From Styela clava (taxonomy: Eukaryota; Chordata; Ascidiacea; Stolidobranchia; Styelidae): DNA of 64,000 nt. The stretch spans positions 9,858,001-9,922,000 of the forward strand of contig NC_135251.1 of assembly GCF_964204865.1 (NCBI RefSeq), in the 5' to 3' direction. The notes below the pieces were generated by a model that was not told where the DNA came from, searched no databases, and saw only the letters and a program-made list of their open reading frames with translations. How positions within the stretch are numbered: position 1 is the stretch's first letter; each line of letters starts with the position of its first letter. The position numbers and the translations under genes were made by a program. Below are positions 58,136 to 64,000 of the stretch, one piece after another.

Positions 58136-59360
58136 TGTACGATTCATAACTCACGCCGTACGTGAAGCTTTTCTAATAATTTTTCTTTACGTTATGCTTT
58201 AAGAAAGTACATTGTTATCCTCATCGATATATTTACAAGAATTATTATTAGATAGGAATTTGCCGGAAAAGATGGACGTGTGATAGGTAATTCACGAAGT
58301 TTTTCAAATATTTTTCTTTGTGTTATATGAGGTTTCATTTATGTAATTCTGTGAGAAAAGACAATATAAAGTTCATATTATGTGCAATTTATAATTCATG
58401 CCGTGTATGACATTTATCAAATATTTTTAGCCATATTATATGTTTAATTTTTGTAATTTTGCAAAAAAATGCAATATAATCTTTGTCAAAAAAATTTTGG
58501 CTGTGACTATATTTTTGTTAATCAAATAGTTATTCATGTATTCGTTTTTTATATATTAAAAGAAGTAATATATAATTGAATGGTATACCGTTGCTAAATT
58601 CACGCTATTTGTATCATTATATTTTTCATAATAGTGTTCAATTTACGATTTGCGGACTGAAAATATGTGCACTTATACAAAAGCAAAAAAGTATTGCAAG
58701 ATTAGCTTTAACAATTCCAAAAATTTATTTTCCCAGCCAATCGAACTAGTAAAAATATTAAATTCTATTAAATATTGTATTTGCCAAAAATCAATTCTTA
58801 TCTAGGAGAAAGTTTTGAAAACAAAACAACATGTTTCTCCTGGAAATAATTTAAAGATAAGATTTATTTTAAAATTTCCGTTTCAATTGATATTTATCTT
58901 AAGTTGTCTCGCAGAATTACCTCAAAAGTTGGTCTTGCATAAGTGTTATGTGTAATTGTGTATATTTTCATGTTTCCACGCATTTTATCGTATCTTGGTC
59001 TGCCTAATTTGATTGTATAACAGTTGATTAATTCATTTCTTGCAATAAATACTCACAATTATAGCCAAGTTTGTAATATATCTGCCTAGGGAAATTTAAA
59101 ATTGGTTTTATAAGAAATTATAAGGGCGTAAGACCATTTTTGTGACATAAGCCTTTGAAGTATAATGACCAATCTATAGTGCCCAACAGTCTATACTAGC
59201 ATTTAAGCTAACACTAACTCAATAATGTAATATGAAATGAAAAAATAACTCACCTTTCACACTCTGGTTCATCACCGATATTCGCTGAAAAGCCCCAAAC
59301 GTTTATCATGAGATTGCGACATATAGATTTAAAACTATTGTTTAACGCCGCGGTACCCGA
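58136..59360. other. 3' flank of gene C, AT-rich
   Basis: Probably begins with the gene C 3' untranslated region. Two or three decayed direct repeats of a ~120-bp unit (CACGCCGT...TTTTTCTTTACGTTAT, near 58145, 58285 and 58395) occur. An AATAAA lies near 59043, too far to assign with confidence. No gene seen. Confidence 0.5.
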
Positions 59361-59364
59361 AAAT

Positions 59365-59580
59365 CGGTACTCCCGTAGTGGGTGTACCAGGTTAGGGTTA
59401 GGCCATAATTTTATTCCGATTTTCCTTGTTTTAGTTCTATTATGAGTTTGGGGACTGCCTGTGTTGGCCAAGCGAATATACCCTCTGTCAATATGTTCAC
59501 ACGACCTGATGTAAAATAGGCGAACAAATTTTTTAGTTACCTTTACCTCCATACTGGTACACACACTTTTGCAGCCCCCG
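59365..59580. repeat. Short interspersed repeat (GGTACTCCCGTAG family), copy 1
   Basis: Begins CGGTACTCCCGTAGTGGGTG then TACCAGGTTAGGGTTAGGCC, ends near GGTACACACACTTTTGCAG. The start and end contain inverted GTGTACCAG/CTGGTACAC words. About 215 bp, also at 59751 and 63370. Reminds me of short repeats in ascidian genomes, from memory and unverified. Confidence 0.8.
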
Positions 59581-59750
59581 TAAATCTAATGTACACTTCA
59601 ATTTTATATTTCCTCTCGCTTAAGCCATGTTCAGCGATCGCTGTGTACAAAATAGTAGATCTTTATACGTGTGGTACTGCATTACAGCCATAGCATCACT
59701 ATATATATTTATATCAATAAGTCAGTTTTGTCTGGCTACGTTTTTTGTAG

Positions 59751-59965
59751 GGTACTCCCGTAATGTGTGTACCAGGTCAGCGTTAGGCCATAATTTTGTT
59801 CCGAATTTCTTTATTTTAGTTCTATTACGCGTTCGGGAACTTTTGTGTTAGCCAAGTAAATACCCCCCTATCCATATGTATCAGTTCCTTTACACAACTG
59901 TAAAGTAGTCAAACAAAATAACTTACCTCAATATTGGTACACACACTTCTGGAGCGCCCATTTTA
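59751..59965. repeat. GGTACTCCCGTAG repeat, copy 2
   Basis: GGTACTCCCGTAATGTGTGT, TAGGCCATAATTTTGTTCCG, and end GGTACACACACTTCTGGAGC. Same order and length as copy 1 with about 15-20 percent differences by eye. Confidence 0.8.
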
Positions 59966-61600
59966 GGCGAAAGCGCAGAATACCAAGTGAAAAGTTGGCA
60001 CTATTCTTTAAAACAATCACGGGACATAGACTAATAATTCCCTATAATCATGCTATGTAATACAATCATTACTACATTTTAACAAATTAGGACTATTTCT
60101 GCTTGCTTAGGGCCTTGATATAAAAAGTTAAACAATTATTGAAAAACGTTCTGTACTATTCCTCGGCAGTTATACGTGTGCAACCAAAATACAGCCATCC
60201 CTGCATTGATATTAGTAGATGCGTTTATGGTCGTTCATGGCCTTTTTCTTGGCGAAAGCGTACAGTGTCATATAAACGAAAATTGTGACACTAAACTACA
60301 CTCATCAGTAAACACAGAATGATGAATGTTCATCAGTGTGGTGCTATACTACACCTATATAGCTACATCTTAATTTAGTCCATTTCGCCTCGCTTAGGAC
60401 GTTATTTTAAGAAAAAATTTGATCAATTATTTATGAATGTGTGGTACCTCAGTGATCTCTGGGCCCCAAAAACTAAGTCGTTATCGAAGTGGTACTATAT
60501 GACACATATCGCTATATATTTGAATTACTAATGATTTCTTTTATGATTGTCTATGGCTTTTTCCGAGCGAAAATTCTCTGACCGAAAATAAATAATATGA
60601 ATAAATAATATTTTATGAGGACAGTGTGGTTCTATGCTTTCCATATTGTTTGATGTCGATCAAATATTAATACATCGCAGAAGAAAAAAAGCAATAAGGA
60701 AATTATGAAATGTCTGTTTGAAACAGTTGTGACTCATCGGTGTGATACGGGTGCTATAATTACTATGAGCACAAACAGGGGAAACGTTAGTGAAAGATGA
60801 AGCATCATGCCTTCCATTTCTTGTCAGTTTACCCACGAAACAAAAAAATTCATGCCACACTTTTCCAAAGATTCAATTATGCGGAATATACTAACCTCAG
60901 ACTTGCTGATCGTTTGCCTGATATTGTCACGCCTGAACCAGCATTCAGTGTCTCGTGAGTCGTGACGCAGCACGTAAATTTCTAGAGTTTCAGTGACCAA
61001 CCGTAACTTTGCTTAGATATATGCACACAATGTATTCAAAACTTTTTATCCGTGAATTAATTAATTTAATTTTAAAATTGTGCGGCTCACAGCATACGCT
61101 GTGATTAACAGTTGCACTTAACCACTTGGTGCCTATCGTTGCAAAATGACATATATGACTTTTATGTGGCATATATGAGGCGAGAAGCCGTTGTACTTTT
61201 ATTAAGACTAACTGGGTATAGCATGCGATACTCGGTATCGGTTTCGGATATACAATTGGTGAAACACACAAAGCATTAATATAACATAACATTGGGCGAC
61301 CGTGAAAAAACTCAGACAAAATAGTATGACACGTTTGTACATTTGTGGAACTAGATAAGTTGTTTTGCCAGTGTTATTTTATCACAAGATATCTTATAAG
61401 TTATATTACCATTATTGCCACTTAAAACCTAGCTTTATCCAATGAGCATATATACAATGAGTGGAAACTTGCAAAGATTTGCTCATTTTGGTATTGTTCC
61501 CTGCATTTTTACGTCGTCCAGCTAAATGGTTCGTTGCATATTAAGAAAACGCATTCTTCAGCCGAGTCGGGTGCGAAATTGGCCGTATTGAGGTCTTTTT
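59966..61600. other. Repeat-rich intergenic DNA with degenerate tandem units
   Basis: No gene found. Words such as CTCGCTTAGG, GTGTGGTACT and TATGGCCTTTTTC-like recur every 300-400 bp (near 59620-59680, 60110-60250, 60385-60560), suggesting a decayed tandem array. The 109-residue reverse frame at 60990-61319 has no recognisable domain. Confidence 0.4.
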
Positions 61601-62107
61601 TTTTTTTTTCAACTAACCAAGTCCATTAATTGGAACAAAATATGGAAAATTAACATAGGAAATAAGTATAAGGAGTTGTGTTGGAAGGTTATTCATAATG
61701 GACTGCCAACAGGGGATAAAATGAAACACTGGTTCATGAATGAACCAGGTATATGTGTTATGTGTGAATGTAATATTGAAGAGACTTTATGTCATTTATT
61801 TTTGGAATGTCAATGGGCTGTTGATTTCTGGCAATGGTGCTGCGTAGAAAATAATCGAATTACTATTTTAGCAAATGATTCGGGATGCAAATCTAAATTA
61901 ATTACAATAATATGCGGAAAATCAACAATTTGGGAATATAGAAATTCAGTAAAATATGATGAAATAGTTAAAAGTAAAAGTAGTATGCGCTCAATATTCA
62001 AATGTAAACTGATAGGAGTTTTAAATTTAATGAAAACAAGTGAAAAAAATGATTTACTATTGTATGAACATATGGATGATCTCATACATAGGTCAATCAT
62101 GATGTGA
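61600..62107 (+). pseudogene. LINE reverse-transcriptase C-terminal zinc-domain fragment
   Basis: The frame is open from about 61590 (after a T run) to TGA at 62105-62107. It reads NWNKIWKINIGNK, CWKVIHNGLPTGDKMKHWF, then CVMCECNIEETLCHLFLEC: the WKxxHNxLPT and CxxC...HLFxEC pattern of the zinc-binding domain at the end of many non-LTR retrotransposon ORF2 proteins. No reverse-transcriptase core is present, so it is a fragment. Confidence 0.8.
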
Positions 62108-62860
62108 CATGACATTGACATTTTCTATGCAACACCAACTTAAATGGATAGTAAATGAAAAGATTCCAATGTCCAAATTTATGCATCATTTTGATTTAAT
62201 TCATACATAGATAGTGAATAGAGAAATGCCAAAAACCCACTTTGGCTGTTTTCTGATTTTCTGTCTAATTTTCTAATTTCCATGCAAAAACTAACTAAAT
62301 CGATTAATTATTGGTAACTATATATAAAATGTGTGCACGAATTGGATGACGACTGATAATATGGATTAACCTATATTCAATGGATATAAATTGGACTATA
62401 TATGATACAAAACTCCGGTAATGGTATGGTTTTATATTTTAATTGTTACATATATTATTGAACTTGTGGGCAATGTGTATGAAATTATGAAATTGTTATA
62501 ATTGGGTGCAAATTATACTAATTCGACAATAAAATTAATATACGAAAATTCCGTTTGGCATTGGAATTTATTTGGCAAAAAAAAAAAAAGTATTGAGGTC
62601 TGTAATTCTTCAATACATATTTGGTTTTGGGTTTCGAAGTATGGTACGCTGAAAGCATACAACTGTGAGCATATGCCTATTGGGAATGCATATCTATTAG
62701 GCAGAAAACGTCTACAGAACAGAATATGAACCAGTAGCCGAGAGGGGTGCGGTTATTTATGTATTTATTCATTGATATAACATGGGATTTACATATTTAT
62801 CCATGGGAGAGGAAAGCCGAGAAGACTGCCTAAATATACCACGGCCTCTCACAATCATAG
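62108..62860. other. Retroelement tail region, no gene
   Basis: AT-rich stretch after the zinc-domain frame, possibly a LINE 3' region. The 75-residue frame at 62502-62729 crosses a 12-A run and shows no domain. Confidence 0.4.
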
Positions 62861-62869
62861 CTCTGTCCT

Positions 62870-63093
62870 CCATATGAATCACATGGCTCTGCGAGCTATT
62901 CGTTTACTTATTAAAAATACTGATTTTAACTATAAATTACTCTGGGATATCTTGCCTTTGAAAACAAAAGCCAGAAATTGGAAGAAAATCAGGGAATGAA
63001 ATGTGTGTATTATGTAATGAAGAACCTGAGTTTGTTTCACATATTTTCATGTATTGTAAATTACAAAAAATATTTATGAAGAATTTGTTTTAG
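62870..63093 (+). pseudogene. Second decayed LINE zinc-domain fragment
   Basis: Translating with one frame change gives MALRAIRLLIKNTDFNYKLL, WDILPLKTKARNW and MCVLCNEEPEFVSHIFMYC: the same W..LPxxxR...CxxC...HxxxxC pattern as the fragment at 61600 but diverged. A different or older copy of the same kind of retrotransposon. Confidence 0.65.
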
Positions 63094-63369
63094 ATATATT
63101 AAAATTGATTAGAATACATTTTGTTATCAATATGATTCTTGCATATCATTTTATTTTAACGATCCTTTATATAGTCTGATACTGTTGATTTGGATGCAAT
63201 TATACTTTTGTTATCAATAGTGAGAAATATTTCAGGACTGCTATTAACTATGTGAGCTATTTTTTCTGCAATGCAAAATACATTTTGCGTCTGCTATTTA
63301 CTATGTGAATTAATTTTTCTGTAATGTAAAGTATTTCCATAACTGCTTTTACTATGTGGGCTGTTTTTT

Positions 63370-63552
63370 CGGTACTCTTGTAGTATGTGTACCAGGTTAG
63401 GTTACGATTCTCCTTATTTTTGTTCTATTAAAAGTTCGGGAATTGTCTGTGTTACACAAGTGAATATCCCCTACCGATAGAATTTAGTCCATTTACACAA
63501 CTTGATATAAAATAGGCGAACAAAATTAGTTACCTTCTTCTGGAGCACCATT
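63370..63552. repeat. GGTACTCCCGTAG repeat, copy 3
   Basis: CGGTACTCTTGTAGTATGTG, then ACCAGGTTAGG... and end TAGTTACCTTCTTCTGGAGC. Shorter than the other copies by internal gaps. A further fragment (ATGTGTACCAGGTTAGGGTC) lies near 63803-63825. Confidence 0.75.
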
Positions 63553-63834
63553 TTTTTTGTAATGTAAAATATTTAATATGTGAACTAATTTTTTTGGAAT
63601 GCAAAATATTTTCTACAGCTTCTGTATTTTTTATATGTCACTTTTCATTTCATCGATAATACACATGGTCTGGCACATTGTTCATTCTTTGTGGAGATTT
63701 TGGTAAATTTACAGATGGAATAAGACCGACATTCAGCTTTTTTCTGTTTTACCACTGTAATTCAAATTGAAGTATGTAAACCCAGTTGGTAGACACCGGA
63801 ACCATGTGTACCAGGTTAGGGTCTACTACATACA

Positions 63835-64000
63835 AACATTCCCAAACTTTTCAAGCCGCACCCCCTTTTTAGAATTTGTGAAGTCTTGCGCCCCACCTCA
63901 AAATAGTTAGCTAACAATAATAAGCTACAAATAACAGTAGTAACAGTAAGGCATAAGTACGTTTTATTGGAAAAACAGTTGAAAATACATGGATGGAACG
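63835..64000. mobile_element. hAT-like repeat end at window edge
   Basis: CATTCCCAAACTTTTCAAGC followed by CGCACCCCC and GCGCCCCACC is the wording of non-autonomous hAT termini. It runs off the window, so size and far end are unknown. Confidence 0.5.

Noticed and set aside
1-64000. tRNA, rRNA or viral genes
   Set aside because: I saw no convincing tRNA cloverleaf, rRNA segment or viral gene on either strand by reading; a tRNAscan or covariance search would be decisive.

Overview
This window looks like AT-rich animal nuclear DNA. It has short exons separated by 0.1-2 kb introns with GT..AG junctions, multidomain receptor genes, and many transposon remnants (hAT, TTAA-class, LINE, fold-back MITEs). 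Nothing prokaryotic is present. The intron density, compact genes and repeat style suggest an invertebrate deuterostome, most likely an ascidian tunicate. That is an inference from style, not a database match.

Layout. The + strand carries three tandem, related receptor genes, called A, B and C here. Gene A (583-7535, 5' part outside the window) has at least 4 EGF exons, an FN3-like ectodomain, one transmembrane (TM) helix and a short tyrosine-containing tail. Gene B (11520-28428, 23 exons, 998 codons plus stop) has a signal peptide, three C-type lectin domains, four EGF domains, the FN3-like region, TM and short tail. Gene C (33653-58135, 43 exons, 1847 codons plus stop) has a signal peptide, three C-type lectin domains, six EGF, two Ig, the FN3-like region, TM and two tandem tyrosine-phosphatase domains. 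My hand-built splice models for B and C each sum to an exact multiple of three with no internal stop. From 58.1 to 64 kb I see only repeats and dead transposon fragments.

How they work together. The membrane-proximal ectodomain of A and B is clearly derived from that of the phosphatase C, but A and B end shortly after the TM and have no phosphatase. The locus therefore looks like a paired-receptor cluster: one lectin-headed receptor phosphatase beside phosphatase-less siblings that share its ectodomain. I know of no described family with this combination (three C-type lectin domains, EGF array, Ig, FN3, two PTP domains).

History. The window contains about two tandem units of roughly 21-22 kb (about 1-21 kb and about 21-43 kb). 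The unit borders fall inside the EGF arrays, not between genes. Gene B is therefore a join of a C-like 5' half and an A-like 3' half. EGF modules were also gained, lost, fused and in one case inverted. After duplication the copies took different insertions: a TTAA-class transposon in B CTLD1, a palindromic MITE in C CTLD1, hAT elements between B and C, and fold-back elements in A and C.
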